Part shown: positions 7,853-16,384 of the stretch, piece by piece | Layout: every line of letters begins with the position of its first letter | Position numbering within the stretch: position 1 is the stretch's first letter | NCBI RefSeq assembly: GCF_001424145.1 | Contig: NZ_LMQM01000004.1 | Location: forward strand, 1-64,000 | Direction: 5' to 3' | Source: Chryseobacterium sp. Leaf404 | GTDB taxonomy: Bacteria; Bacteroidota; Bacteroidia; Flavobacteriales; Weeksellaceae | Length of the DNA: 64,000 bases | Translations under genes and position numbers: made by a program | Notes under the pieces: model-generated | Seen by the model: only the letters and a program-made list of their open reading frames with translations | Told to the model about the DNA's origin: nothing | Database searches by the model: none

Positions 7853-8212
7853 ATGAAAAAAAATGAACTGATGGCCTACAGCTGTCCGCTCGGGAAAGCA
7901 ATGGCAGCCTTAGGCAGCAAATGGAAACCCATCATCGTGCTCGTAATTAAAGACCGAAAGCTGCGTTTTGGCGAGCTTGCCGCAAGAATCAATGTAATTT
8001 CAAGAAAGGTTCTCACAGACCAGCTGCGGGAAATGGAATCTGATGCTCTTGTTATTCGTGAAGAATTTAAAGAAATACCGCCAAGAGTGGAATATTCTCT
8101 CACAGAAAAAGGTCTGGCCCTGTTGCCTATTATGTTTCAGCTTGAAGAATGGGAATCAAAATATCAGAATAAGGATCTGAAGTATGGTAATGATTGTGCT
8201 GCAACCGCATAA
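7853..8212 (+). CDS. HxlR family transcriptional regulator
   Basis: A 119-residue winged-helix repressor or activator. The HxlR signature is clear: SCPLGKAMAALGSKWKPIIV at residues 10-29, KLRFGELAARINVISRKVLTDQLREME for the recognition helix, and PPRVEYSLTEKG for the wing. Cys11 sits where the redox-sensing Cys of YodB/HypR-type members is found, so thiol-based sensing of quinones or aldehydes is plausible. It is divergent from an OYE-family gene. The ATG follows a 254-bp intergenic region holding the GTAAC array, and a bidirectional terminator follows the gene. Confidence 0.9.
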   Translation: MKKNELMAYSCPLGKAMAALGSKWKPIIVLVIKDRKLRFGELAARINVISRKVLTDQLREMESDALVIREEFKEIPPRVEYSLTEKGLALLPIMFQLEEWESKYQNKDLKYGNDCAATA

Positions 8213-8230
8213 TCTGATATTAAAAACGAA

Positions 8231-8263
8231 AAGACCGTTCAATAAAACTGAACGGTCTTTTTT
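8231..8263 (+). terminator. Bidirectional rho-independent terminator
   Basis: An 11-bp perfect stem AAGACCGTTCA / TGAACGGTCTT with a 7-base loop and a T6 tail. It sits between the convergent HxlR gene and CCC-motif gene. Confidence 0.9.
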
Positions 8264-8274
8264 ATGGATTTATC

Positions 8275-8610
8275 TTACCTGTCCTGCAGTTCATCCATCC
8301 TTTCCTTAAACAGCTCCGGGTCTGCCAAAGCATCGGTTCCTATGTAGAAAAATACATAAACGAAAATAATTATCAGGAAAAGAATACCCAGAATTACGCC
8401 TATCAGCGCCAAAATCCTTCCGGTGCTGAGGTTGCTGTAGTTGTTGTAAAGCTGAGGATTCTGCAAATAGAGCTTTTTGTCTTTACTGTACAAAACCAGC
8501 GCAATAACGCCACATATAATCCCCGGAATTCCGTAGCAGATACAGGATACAAGTGATAAAATTCCTAAAACCAAAACAGCTGTAGCATTTGGTAAACTTT
8601 GTTGATTCAT
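8275..8610 (-). CDS. CCC-motif membrane protein (paralogue 1)
   Basis: A 111-residue protein with two membrane segments (about residues 10-40 and 65-90) joined by a polar loop YSKDKKLYLQNPQLYNNYSNLSTGRI. The N-terminal segment GILSLVSCICYGIPGIICG is the CCC-type motif, here with CIC instead of CCC. It is a clear tandem duplicate of the gene at 8745-9065, sharing MNQQ.LPNATAVLVLGI at the start and the LNTGRI/LSTGRI turn. A weak terminator separates the two. Family function is unknown; it commonly occurs beside DUF2752 genes, as here. Confidence 0.8.
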   Translation of the reverse strand: MNQQSLPNATAVLVLGILSLVSCICYGIPGIICGVIALVLYSKDKKLYLQNPQLYNNYSNLSTGRILALIGVILGILFLIIIFVYVFFYIGTDALADPELFKERMDELQDR

Positions 8611-8700
8611 AATATTTTAAGTGTTAAAAAAAATTAATAGATATTGAAAGATAATTCTGTGCGCATTTTAAGACGTCTGTTCAACTGTCTAAAAAGTCAA

Positions 8701-8732
8701 AAAAAAGACCGCATTTCTGCAGTCTTTTTTTA
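8701..8732 (-). terminator. Weak hairpin terminator or attenuator between the two CCC-motif genes
   Basis: AAAAAAGAC / GTCTTTTTT arms with an inner GC/GC pair form a short imperfect stem flanked by A/T runs. It may reduce read-through from the upstream copy into the second copy. Confidence 0.5.
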
Positions 8733-8744
8733 CTAACGCAAATT

Positions 8745-9065
8745 TTATCGTCCCATCTGTTGCAGTTCCTGCATTTTCTCCATGTAAGCTCCCCATCCTC
8801 CTGTTGCAAGTAGAACAATCATTGAAAGTATGTTCAATGCACTTAGTGACAAACCAATAATGCACAGAATTCTACCGGTATTCAGATTGTTGTAATTAAG
8901 ATACTCAGCAGGATTCTGCATATATAGAGCTTTGTCTTTATTGTAAAGTACCAGCCCCACAATACCGGCAATGATTCCTGGAATTCCGTAGCAGCAACAT
9001 CCAACGATAGAAAAAATCCCTAAAACCAGTACTGCCGTAGCATTAGGTAAATTTTGTTGATTCAT
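8745..9065 (-). CDS. CCC-motif membrane protein (paralogue 2)
   Basis: A 106-residue two-segment membrane protein with a true CCC triplet in GIFSIVGCCCYGIPGIIAG, the NKDKALYMQNPAEYLNYNNLNTGRI loop and a short acidic C-terminus. It is about half identical to the neighbour at 8275-8610, consistent with tandem duplication. It starts 23 bp downstream of the DUF2752 gene on the same strand, so they are likely co-transcribed. No biochemical role is known to me. Confidence 0.82.
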   Translation of the reverse strand: MNQQNLPNATAVLVLGIFSIVGCCCYGIPGIIAGIVGLVLYNKDKALYMQNPAEYLNYNNLNTGRILCIIGLSLSALNILSMIVLLATGGWGAYMEKMQELQQMGR

Positions 9066-9088
9066 AATTTATTGTTTTAATATTTAGT

Positions 9089-9373
9089 TTAAATGAAATA
9101 ATGTTTATAAAAATAAGAAATTACCATGATTAGTGCATTAATAATTCCTAAAATAACCAAAATATTTCCATAATTCCTTTTCCGGTCTACAAATGTGAGA
9201 ACTACTGTAAAAAAAAATAACAGCAGCGTGTAAACCGCCGGAAACATGTGAAAAGCCTCTACAAAGTTCCCCTGAAAAACCAGTACAATTGCCCTTTGCG
9301 TGCCACATCCAAAGCATTCTATGCCTAAAAATTTCTTGCTTGGGCAGGACAGCATGTAATCTTCTATTTTCAT
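9089..9373 (-). CDS. DUF2752 domain protein
   Basis: A 94-residue membrane protein with the DUF2752 signature CPSKKFLGIECFGCGTQRA at residues 10-28, followed by two hydrophobic helices (about 45-65 and 70-90). The Cys/Gly-rich motif suggests metal or thiol chemistry, but the family is uncharacterised. It is first in a putative operon with the CCC-motif genes. A (GGTTTA)n microsatellite begins about 25 bp upstream of its start codon and could influence its expression. Confidence 0.85.
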   Translation of the reverse strand: MKIEDYMLSCPSKKFLGIECFGCGTQRAIVLVFQGNFVEAFHMFPAVYTLLLFFFTVVLTFVDRKRNYGNILVILGIINALIMVISYFYKHYFI

Positions 9374-9398
9374 TGTTTGAGGGTGAGGGTAAGATTAA

Positions 9399-9433
9399 GG
9401 TTTAGGTTTAGGTTTAGGTTTAGGTTTAGGTTA
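9399..9433. repeat. (GGTTTA)n hexanucleotide microsatellite
   Basis: Five perfect GGTTTA units followed by a decayed sixth, in the spacer between the DUF2752 start codon and the upstream oxidoreductase stop. Hexamer tracts can gain or lose units by slippage and so change promoter spacing or leader length. Confidence 0.85.
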
Positions 9434-9459
9434 AGAATCAAGAATTAATTTGGATATGA

Positions 9460-10506
9460 TTATAGTCTTGCACGAAGATACTGATGAGGGAAGAAACAGT
9501 CTTTTTTTGCTGGAAACGAACTCTGCACCGCAATGAAAGGGTTTCTGAGTATTTCCCGGGCTATAAAAATCAAATCTGCCTCATTTTGCTGCATGATGTA
9601 TTCTGCCTGCTCGGCGCTGGTGATCAATCCTACGGTTCCTGTTTTTACACCGGCTTCTTTTTTTACTGTACCTGCAAGATGAACCTGATACATCGGCTTT
9701 ACCTCAATTTTAGCTCCGTGGATATTTCCCCCACTGGAAACATCAATCAAATCGACCTGATGCTCTTTTAAAATCTTTGAAAGTGCTACACTGTCTGTAA
9801 TATCCCAACCGTTTTCAGCATATTCTGTTCCGGAAATTCTTACAAAAAGGGCAACATTTTCATTTAGTTCTTCATTTACGGCGTCCACAATCTCCACTAA
9901 AAAACGGATTCTGTTTTCAAAACTTCCACCATATTCATCAGTTCTGGTATTGGATAAAGGTGACAAAAACTGATGTACCAAGTATCCGTGTGCTGCATGA
10001 ATTTCAATCACATCAAAACCTGCATCTGCTGCTCTTTTGGCTGCAATTTTAAAATTCTGAACCTGCTCTCTGATTTCTTCAACAGTCAAAACATGAGGAA
10101 TTCTTTCAGTTGGATGATAAGGGATTGGGCTTGGTGCTACAGTTTCCCAGCCTTCTTCAAGGGAAATCTGTTTATTTTCCCAAGTAGAACCTTTTCTCCC
10201 TGCATGTGCCAGTTGGATACCCATTTTTGATTCTGTAGTTTGATGTACAAAATCTACAATTTTTTTTAACGCAGCAGCCTGTTCGTCATTCCAGATTCCC
10301 ATGCAGTGATTGGTAATTCTGCCTTTTGGCTCTACTCCGGTAGCTTCCACGATGATTAGTCCGGTACCGCCTTGAGCGCGGCTTACGTAATGTACAAAAT
10401 GAAAATCATTGGCAAGCCCGTTATCACTGCTGTACATGCACATGGGCGACATTACCCAGCGGTTTTTAATTTCTACATTTCTGAAGTTGATTGGTGTATA
10501 TAACAT
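9460..10506 (-). CDS. namA: YqjM-type NADPH dehydrogenase (Old Yellow Enzyme family)
   Basis: A 348-residue FMN enzyme of the thermophilic-like OYE class. The marker Cys is present in NRWVMSPMCMYSS (residue 23), the HAGRK loop reads IQLAHAGRKGSTW, the substrate His pair is in EIHAAHGYLVHQFLSPLSN, and the C-terminus ends in QYLRARL, which resembles the arginine-finger tail of YqjM. It would reduce enones, quinones or nitroaromatics with NADPH. It is transcribed alone and faces the cytidine deaminase promoter region. The symbol is by similarity. Confidence 0.88.
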   Translation of the reverse strand: MLYTPINFRNVEIKNRWVMSPMCMYSSDNGLANDFHFVHYVSRAQGGTGLIIVEATGVEPKGRITNHCMGIWNDEQAAALKKIVDFVHQTTESKMGIQLAHAGRKGSTWENKQISLEEGWETVAPSPIPYHPTERIPHVLTVEEIREQVQNFKIAAKRAADAGFDVIEIHAAHGYLVHQFLSPLSNTRTDEYGGSFENRIRFLVEIVDAVNEELNENVALFVRISGTEYAENGWDITDSVALSKILKEHQVDLIDVSSGGNIHGAKIEVKPMYQVHLAGTVKKEAGVKTGTVGLITSAEQAEYIMQQNEADLIFIAREILRNPFIAVQSSFPAKKDCFFPHQYLRARL

Positions 10507-10842
10507 GAATTTTATTTTAAAAATTTAAAAATACGAAATATGAATGAAAGATGAGGATTTTGTTGGAAGATGGAAGGGAGGAGATGGAAGATTTAAGATT
10601 TAGGATTTAAGATTTAAGATTGTTTATTAGTTCGGGTTCTGCTGTATATTAATACATCATCCAAAGTTCCTTATTACGGTTATTCATATTTAACCCTATG
10701 GGATTGCTACGTAAATAATTTAATCAGTACGGATTTTACGTAAAACTATTTATTTTAAACCTTGTTCAGGTTTTCTTTATATTCAATCACTACAATTCAT
10801 GAACATCGAATTTTGAATTTTGAATTTTAAATATTGAATATT
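10507..10842. other. AT-rich spacer with short simple repeats
   Basis: Contains a purine-rich GGAAGATGGAAGGGAGGAG stretch, then an irregular GATTTAA tandem tract (about 10590-10620) and a GAATTTT tract (10807-10835). No ORF with coding character is seen. Confidence 0.5.
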
Positions 10843-10872
10843 TTGTCACCGTTGGAAATTGTTTTACTTTTA
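10843..10872 (+). promoter_or_regulatory. Candidate flavobacterial promoter for cdd
   Basis: TTG (10843-10845), 19 bp, then TACTTTTA (10865-10872), close to the Bacteroidota consensus TTG-N19-TAnnTTTG. The predicted start is about 15 bp ahead of the cdd ATG. Confidence 0.5.
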
Positions 10873-10892
10873 GCTCCCTTTATTAAATTTGA

Positions 10893-11375
10893 ATGAAAAA
10901 AGATTTTCTCATTAATTTCGAACATTTTACAGCTGCCAACGAGTTGACAGAACTGGAAATTTCCCTTTTGGAAACTGCAAAAAAAGCAAGGGAAAATGCC
11001 TATGCTCCCTACTCAGATTTTCTGGTAGGATGCGCTGTGCTTCTTGAAAACGGCGAAATATTTTCAGGAAACAACCAGGAGAATGCGGCATATCCTTCGG
11101 GGCTTTGTGCTGAGCGTACGGCAGTCTACTGGGTTGCTGCCAATTTTCCGGATGAGAAAATCAGCAAAATATTTGTGGTGGGCGGTCCGCGGAATTCTGA
11201 AAATCCCACTCCTCCTATTCCACCTTGTGGAAACTGCCGTCAGAGTTTAATGGAATATGAAAGCAAGCAGAATCAAAATATACAAATTTATTTCGCAAGT
11301 CTTTCTGATGAAGTTTTTAAGGTAAGCTCAGTGAAAGATCTGCTGCCTTTCTATTTTGATTCCAGTTTCCTCTAG
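10893..11375 (+). CDS. cdd: Cytidine deaminase
   Basis: Deaminates cytidine and deoxycytidine to uridine forms in pyrimidine salvage. The 160-residue protein has the zinc site of the family: CAERTAVYW, with the Cys ligand and the proton-shuttling Glu, and PCGNCRQ with the two other Cys ligands. The PYSDFLVGCAVL nucleoside-binding start and GNNQENAAYPSGLCAERTA are canonical. The fold is the small tetrameric type with an N-terminal helix extension. It stands alone between spacers. Confidence 0.93.
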   Translation: MKKDFLINFEHFTAANELTELEISLLETAKKARENAYAPYSDFLVGCAVLLENGEIFSGNNQENAAYPSGLCAERTAVYWVAANFPDEKISKIFVVGGPRNSENPTPPIPPCGNCRQSLMEYESKQNQNIQIYFASLSDEVFKVSSVKDLLPFYFDSSFL

Positions 11376-11474
11376 TTTTCAGATGTACAAAATCAGGATT
11401 AAGTATTTTTAAATCAATCACTTACAAAGACAAGATTATTTACATATTCATTTTCCGGATTTGTTTGCGAAAAA

Positions 11475-11505
11475 TTACGAATTCATCTTTAAAAAACTAT
11501 CTTTG
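11475..11505 (+). promoter_or_regulatory. Candidate promoter for the B12 uptake operon
   Basis: A good -7 element TATCTTTG (11498-11505) lies about 7 bp before the riboswitch start. The -33 element is weak (TTA at 11475, spacing 20). Confidence 0.45.
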
Positions 11506-11511
11506 CAAAAA

Positions 11512-11675
11512 TTTTGGTTTCCATCGTTTTGGAATGAAAAGGGAATTGGGTGAAAATCCCAAACTGTCCCCGCAACTGTAGATCGCATCAAAATATTTCT
11601 GTTAAAAACCACTGTGCAAACGGGAAGGTGCAGAAAAGCGAAAGTCAGGAGACCTGCCAGAGTTTTACAATAAAA
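11512..11675 (+). promoter_or_regulatory. Cobalamin riboswitch
   Basis: The aptamer hallmarks are in order. GGGAATTGGGTGAAAATCCC starts at 11541, followed by AACTGTCCCCGCAACTGTA (11562-11580). A variable arm follows (ACTGTGCAAACGGGAAGGTGCAG), then GCGAA and the B12 box AGTCAGGAGACCTGCC (11643-11658). It ends about 30 bp ahead of the start codon of a TonB-dependent receptor. In this RNA class cobalamin binding usually shuts off expression, here probably by sequestering the start region, since no strong terminator is seen before the ATG. Confidence 0.93.
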
Positions 11676-11704
11676 ATAATTGCTTTCGGAGGAAAAGTAA
11701 AACT

Positions 11705-13537
11705 ATGAGCTTTAAAAAAATTTTGGTCTTCTGCTCAGCGGCATGGAGTGTACACTTTTGCTACGGACAGGAAAAAGACATTGAAACAGTATATATATTT
11801 GACAACCAGATGAATAAGGTGAAACTTTTTCATAAGGTCAGCTCATTATCACTTCAGGATATCCAGAAAAATTCTACCAATATTTCTGAAGTTCTCAGAT
11901 TTCAAACTCCCGTCTACATTAAGGAAAATGGCCGAGGTGCTGTTTCTTCGCCTTCTTTCAGAGGGACGACGGCTCAGCAGACAGCGTTTGTTTGGAACGG
12001 AATCAACATCAATTCTATGTTTTTAGGCCAGGCGGATATCAATAATATTTCTTTCTGGGGAATGGATCAGGTTGATGTAAAATCCGGCGGCGGCAGTGTG
12101 ATTTACGGAAGCGGCGCAATCGGCGGAAGCATTCACCTCAATAATGTTCTCGGTTTTAATAAAGGTTTCCAGGGAAATCTTTTTTCTGAAGCAGGCTCTT
12201 TCGGAACTTACAACAATTTTCTGCAGGGTTCTTTCAGTGATAACAGGTTCAGTTTTAAAGCTTCAGGAAATTATTCTTTCAGCGAAAACGACTATACCGT
12301 TCCGGAATCGCGAAATTACATCAACAGAAATGGACAGTATGAGAACAGCAAGATCAATATTTCTGCTGCATACAGATTAAACAAAGCTCACCAAATTTCC
12401 TGGATCAGCGAGTTTTTCAATGCAAACCAGCATTTTCCTGTTTTTTTTGACAGCGCTACACCAACGAAATACGAAACACAGAATATTCGCAGTCTGATTT
12501 CCTGGGACTGGACAAAAGCTCGATTTAACAATTCATTAAAAATTGCTTACACGGAAGAAAATTTTCAGTATTTCTCCAATTTAGATCAGCCAAAGACAAG
12601 CGGGGGAAGCGGCAGAAATTATATTGCCAAAAACAGTTTTAACTATTTTTTTAATGAAAAATGGAATGCCAACATCCTCACAGAATTTCAGGTAAATGAG
12701 GGTGAAGGTTTTCAGTCGGGCATTAAAAATGTAAGCAGAAATGTGGGTTCTGCGGGCGCATTGCTCCGATATTTCCCCAATTCAAAACTCCGTGCTGAGG
12801 TCGGTATAAAAAAAGATTTTGTGGAAAATGTAAGTTCACCTGTACTCTACTCCTTTTCAGGGGGCTGGGATATTTCAAAACATTACAGTTTGGGAATCAG
12901 CATTTCAAAAAACTTCAGATTTCCTTCATTTAACGATCTTTACTGGCAGCCGGGAGGAAATGAAAATTTAAAATCAGAATCTTCGCATCATTTTGAGCTG
13001 AACAATCAGATTAAAATTTCAGATTTCTATGTAAGCATTACGCCTTATTACATGAAAATTAAAGACTTAATCAGCTGGATTCCCAGTCCGATGGGGTATT
13101 CTGCACCATCAAACACGGCAAATGTAGAGTCTTACGGAGTGGAATCTCAACTTGATTTTAAGAAAGTTTTCGGCAAAAATACAGTTAGCTCAACTTTGGG
13201 TTATACTTATTCTAAATCTGAAGATCTTGAAACCAATAAACAGCTGCGGTACGTTCCGTTGCACAAATTTTTCGGAACCGTTAATTATCAGTACAGTTTT
13301 GTGAAATTATTCATTCAGGGCATGTACAACGGACTTACCTACACAGAAAGTACAGAGAAAAGAAGTGATGCTCTGGAACCTTATTTTGTTGCCAACGCGG
13401 GTGTTTCTGCAACCCTGAAAAAGAAATTCACTCTTGGGTTTAAAGCCAATAATATTTTTGATGAAATCTATGAAACTACAGCATATTACCCCCTTCCTAA
13501 AAGAAATTACAGTATCTATTTGAATATTAACTTTTAA
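11705..13537 (+). CDS. btuB: TonB-dependent receptor, BtuB-like (cobalamin)
   Basis: A 610-residue outer-membrane receptor. It has a signal peptide (residues 1-21, ending CYGQ) and a plug domain with ISEVLRFQTPVYIKENGRG, SFRGTTAQQTAFVWNGININS, VDVKSGGGSVIYGSGAIGGSI. A beta barrel follows, ending in the terminal aromatic strand YSIYLNINF. The cobalamin riboswitch directly upstream is the main evidence for B12 or cobinamide as substrate. The next gene, 12 bp downstream, encodes a propeller lipoprotein like BtuG. At 610 aa it is in the size range of BtuB-type receptors and shorter than SusC-type ones. Confidence 0.85.
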   Translation: MSFKKILVFCSAAWSVHFCYGQEKDIETVYIFDNQMNKVKLFHKVSSLSLQDIQKNSTNISEVLRFQTPVYIKENGRGAVSSPSFRGTTAQQTAFVWNGININSMFLGQADINNISFWGMDQVDVKSGGGSVIYGSGAIGGSIHLNNVLGFNKGFQGNLFSEAGSFGTYNNFLQGSFSDNRFSFKASGNYSFSENDYTVPESRNYINRNGQYENSKINISAAYRLNKAHQISWISEFFNANQHFPVFFDSATPTKYETQNIRSLISWDWTKARFNNSLKIAYTEENFQYFSNLDQPKTSGGSGRNYIAKNSFNYFFNEKWNANILTEFQVNEGEGFQSGIKNVSRNVGSAGALLRYFPNSKLRAEVGIKKDFVENVSSPVLYSFSGGWDISKHYSLGISISKNFRFPSFNDLYWQPGGNENLKSESSHHFELNNQIKISDFYVSITPYYMKIKDLISWIPSPMGYSAPSNTANVESYGVESQLDFKKVFGKNTVSSTLGYTYSKSEDLETNKQLRYVPLHKFFGTVNYQYSFVKLFIQGMYNGLTYTESTEKRSDALEPYFVANAGVSATLKKKFTLGFKANNIFDEIYETTAYYPLPKRNYSIYLNINF

Positions 13538-13549
13538 AATAAATTATAA

Positions 13550-14611
13550 ATGAAAATCAGTAAAATTTTATCTCTTGCATTTGCTTCGGCACTTTTATTT
13601 AATGTTTCGTGTAGCAATGACGATTTTACCATGGTAGAAAAGCCATTAACCTATGAAAACGGGATTCTTGTAGCGAACGAAGGAGGTTTTTCTACACCTA
13701 CAGCAGAAGTTTCTTTTGTGAGCAGCGACCTTGGTACACTTTACAACAAAATTTACGATGCCAACAATAAAGAAATTTTGGGAAATGTTTTGCAAAGCAT
13801 CGGTTTCAGTGGAGACAAAGCGTATCTGGTTTCGAATGTTCCCAACAAAATTGATATTGTAAACCGTTACTCTTTCAAAAAACAGACAACAGTAACTACC
13901 AATCTTGATAACCCAAGATACATTGCTTTTTCTGGAAGCAAATATTTTGTAACGAACAACAATTTTTCAACCGTTAAAAAACTGAATATTTACAACAGTG
14001 ACAATACTTTTGTGAGCAGCATCAACTTTCCAAGATTTTCAGAAAAAATAGTGGAAGCAGGAGGAAACATCGTAGTGCAGACAGATGGTACAACCTACGC
14101 TTCTACTCCACCGTACGCAGAAATGGCTACCGGCTACACAGTAACTGTAGTAAACCCTTCAAGCAATGCTGTATCATCAACAATTATGCTTCCGAGCAAC
14201 GGAATTATCAGAGATCTTATTTCTTACAACGGATCTGCTTACGTTTTAGCTTCAGACAATACAACATCGTATATTTACAAGCTTAATGCAACAGCGGGAA
14301 CTTTTTCTACCACCACTTTAACAGGCATTTCGGCCGCACAGAAATTGAGAATTGACGGGGATAAATTCTATTTTGCAGACAGCACCAACAAAATTTACAC
14401 CATGGCACTTACAGCTACTGCAGCGCCTACAGCTTCCATTGTCACCACTCCGGGAACTCTTTACGGGTTTAACGTGATTGACGGTAAAATCTACGCTTCA
14501 GAAGCGAGTTTCTCTTCAGACAGCAAAGTTCATGTGTACAATGCTGCCAACGGAACACTTTTGAAAACATTTACAGCAGGCATCGGAACTAACGGTTTTT
14601 ATAAAAACTAA
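13550..14611 (+). CDS. BtuG-like surface lipoprotein (beta-propeller, DUF5074 type)
   Basis: The 353-residue product has a lipoprotein signal (SALLFNVSC, lipid-bearing Cys at 21) and a repeated beta-blade pattern typical of YncE/DUF5074 propellers: NEGGFSTPTAEVSFVSSD, LGNVLQSIGFSGDKAYLVSN, NPRYIAFSGSKYFVTNN. In Bacteroides, BtuG is a surface propeller that binds cobalamin very tightly and hands it to BtuB. Position directly after a riboswitch-controlled BtuB-like receptor makes the same role likely here. Family membership is by motif resemblance, so B12 binding is inference. A terminator follows. Confidence 0.75.
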   Translation: MKISKILSLAFASALLFNVSCSNDDFTMVEKPLTYENGILVANEGGFSTPTAEVSFVSSDLGTLYNKIYDANNKEILGNVLQSIGFSGDKAYLVSNVPNKIDIVNRYSFKKQTTVTTNLDNPRYIAFSGSKYFVTNNNFSTVKKLNIYNSDNTFVSSINFPRFSEKIVEAGGNIVVQTDGTTYASTPPYAEMATGYTVTVVNPSSNAVSSTIMLPSNGIIRDLISYNGSAYVLASDNTTSYIYKLNATAGTFSTTTLTGISAAQKLRIDGDKFYFADSTNKIYTMALTATAAPTASIVTTPGTLYGFNVIDGKIYASEASFSSDSKVHVYNAANGTLLKTFTAGIGTNGFYKN

Positions 14612-14634
14612 ATTTCAGATAAACTCAATAACAA

Positions 14635-14666
14635 AAAATCGGCTCGCATGGTGAGTCGATTTTTAT
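14635..14666 (+). terminator. Terminator of the B12 uptake operon
   Basis: AAATCGGCTC and GAGTCGATTT arms around a 5-6 base loop, followed by a T run. It lies about 25 bp after the stop of the propeller gene. Confidence 0.8.
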
Positions 14667-14723
14667 TATGCGTGACCGTAAATTCGGAAGATCTTTAAAC
14701 ATTTTTAAGCTGAAGCATTACTT

Positions 14724-16145
14724 TTAAACTAAACTGAGACCGAGCTTTTCTGCTTCAGAAATCACAAATCTTCTTGCTTCTTCACTGTCATTTCCAATCT
14801 CGCCTTCCAGAATTGCTTCCTTCACTTTTTCTTTTAAAATTCCGATTTCACGACCGGGTTTCAGATTAAACATCTCCATAATTTCTTCACCGGAAATAGG
14901 CGGCTGGAAATTTCTTACCTGATCTTTTTCTTCCACCTCTTTTATTTTCACAGCCACATACTGGAAATTCTTCTTAAATCTTTCCTGTTTTCTGGAATTT
15001 TTGGTGGTAATATCTGCCTTGCAAAGTGTAAATAAGTCTTCCAGATCTTCGCCTGCATCAAACAAAAGCCTCCTCAGTGCAGAATCTGAAGCATCATCGG
15101 TAACCAAAGCGATTGGACGTGATGAAAGTTTTACCATTTTCTGAACGTATTTCATATCTGCATTCAACGGTAATTTCAGTTTCTGAAATAAAGTTTTGAC
15201 CATTTTTGAACCTAAAAACTCGTGCCCGTGGAAAGTCCAGCCTGTTCCTTCCACAAATTTTTTGGTTGGAGCTTTTCCGATATCGTGGAGCAATGCCGCC
15301 CAGCGAAGCCAAAGATTGTCGGTATTCTCTGAAATATTGTCGACCACTTCCAAAGTGTGGTAAAAATTGTCTTTGTGCGTTTGCCCTTCCACTTCTTCCA
15401 CGCCTTTCAGATCAATCAGTTCCGGAATAATGAGTTTCATTAAACCTGTTTCTTCCATTAATTTTAAACCCACCGAAGGTTTCTGAGAAAGCATGATTTT
15501 ATTAAATTCAACCATAATTCTTTCCATGGAAACAATTTTGATTCTTTCGGCTTCCTGTTTTATGGCTTCAAGAGAATTTTCTTCTATGGTAAAATGTAAA
15601 GTTGATGCAAAACGAACTGCTCTCATCATTCTCAACGGATCGTCGGAATAGGTTTGTGCCGGTTCTAAAGGTGTTTTGAGGATTTCTTTCTGCAAATCAC
15701 CAATCCCATCAAAAGGATCAATCAGTTCACCGAAATTATCTTTATTTAGAGAAATCGCCATCGCATTAATGGTAAAATCCCTTCTTTTCTGATCGTCTTC
15801 AATGGTTCCTCCTTCCACTTCCGGTTTGCGGCTGTCTTCGGTATAACTTTCCTTCCTTGCTCCAACAAATTCCAGTTCGAGGTCTTTGTATCTGATCATC
15901 GCCGTTCCGTAGGTTTTAAAAACGGAAACTTTCATTTTCGGATCAATTTCCTTTCCTACATTTTGAGCCAGGTCAATTCCGCTCTGTTCGGTTACAAAAT
16001 CGATGTCTGTTGACGCTTTTCTTTTCATTAAAAGATCACGCACATAGCCACCAACGATGTACACCGATTGGTTATTGGCTGCAGCGACTTCAGAAATGAT
16101 TTTGAAAAGTTTGAGGTTTTGATTTTGATTGAGGTTGATGAACAT
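14724..16145 (-). CDS. cca: CCA tRNA nucleotidyltransferase with HD domain
   Basis: Adds or repairs the CCA end of tRNA. The 473-residue protein has the class II polymerase-beta fold: VGGYVRDLLM (residues 31-40) and catalytic Asp47/Asp49 in STDIDF. The DDQKRRDFTINAMA and DDPLRMMRAVRFAS motifs follow. A C-terminal HD phosphohydrolase domain shows LLHDIGKAP (HD at 287-288) and TFHGHE. This layout is standard for Bacteroidota. It is a single gene with no partner in the same direction. Confidence 0.93.
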   Translation of the reverse strand: MFINLNQNQNLKLFKIISEVAAANNQSVYIVGGYVRDLLMKRKASTDIDFVTEQSGIDLAQNVGKEIDPKMKVSVFKTYGTAMIRYKDLELEFVGARKESYTEDSRKPEVEGGTIEDDQKRRDFTINAMAISLNKDNFGELIDPFDGIGDLQKEILKTPLEPAQTYSDDPLRMMRAVRFASTLHFTIEENSLEAIKQEAERIKIVSMERIMVEFNKIMLSQKPSVGLKLMEETGLMKLIIPELIDLKGVEEVEGQTHKDNFYHTLEVVDNISENTDNLWLRWAALLHDIGKAPTKKFVEGTGWTFHGHEFLGSKMVKTLFQKLKLPLNADMKYVQKMVKLSSRPIALVTDDASDSALRRLLFDAGEDLEDLFTLCKADITTKNSRKQERFKKNFQYVAVKIKEVEEKDQVRNFQPPISGEEIMEMFNLKPGREIGILKEKVKEAILEGEIGNDSEEARRFVISEAEKLGLSLV

Positions 16146-16233
16146 TGTTTATGCGGGATGATAATTAATGTACAAAGATAAATATTTACGGTAAGTTTCT
16201 TAACCACAAATTGAAAATTAGACGAAGTCAAAA

Positions 16234-16313
16234 GTCACAAAAGATTATGACACATCAGTCACATAAGTTTAAATTTAATACTTTGAAAATATTTAGATCA
16301 CATAAGTTTGAAA
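16234..16313. repeat. Direct repeat, copy 1 (about 80 bp)
   Basis: Shares GTCACAAAAGATT, CAGTCACATAAG, ACTTTGAAAATATTTAGA and AAATAAG-type words in the same order with the copy at 16385-16469. Identity is roughly 75-80% by eye. It is non-coding. Confidence 0.6.
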
Positions 16314-16384
16314 ATCAAAGATTTTCAGTTTGGACGTCCCAAGTCTCTGTTCAAATCTGCGATAAATGTACTTCATACTACAAA

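Noticed and set aside
9399..9433. Telomere-like repeat as evidence of a linear replicon end
   Set aside because: Only about six units, located between ordinary genes. It is a simple microsatellite.
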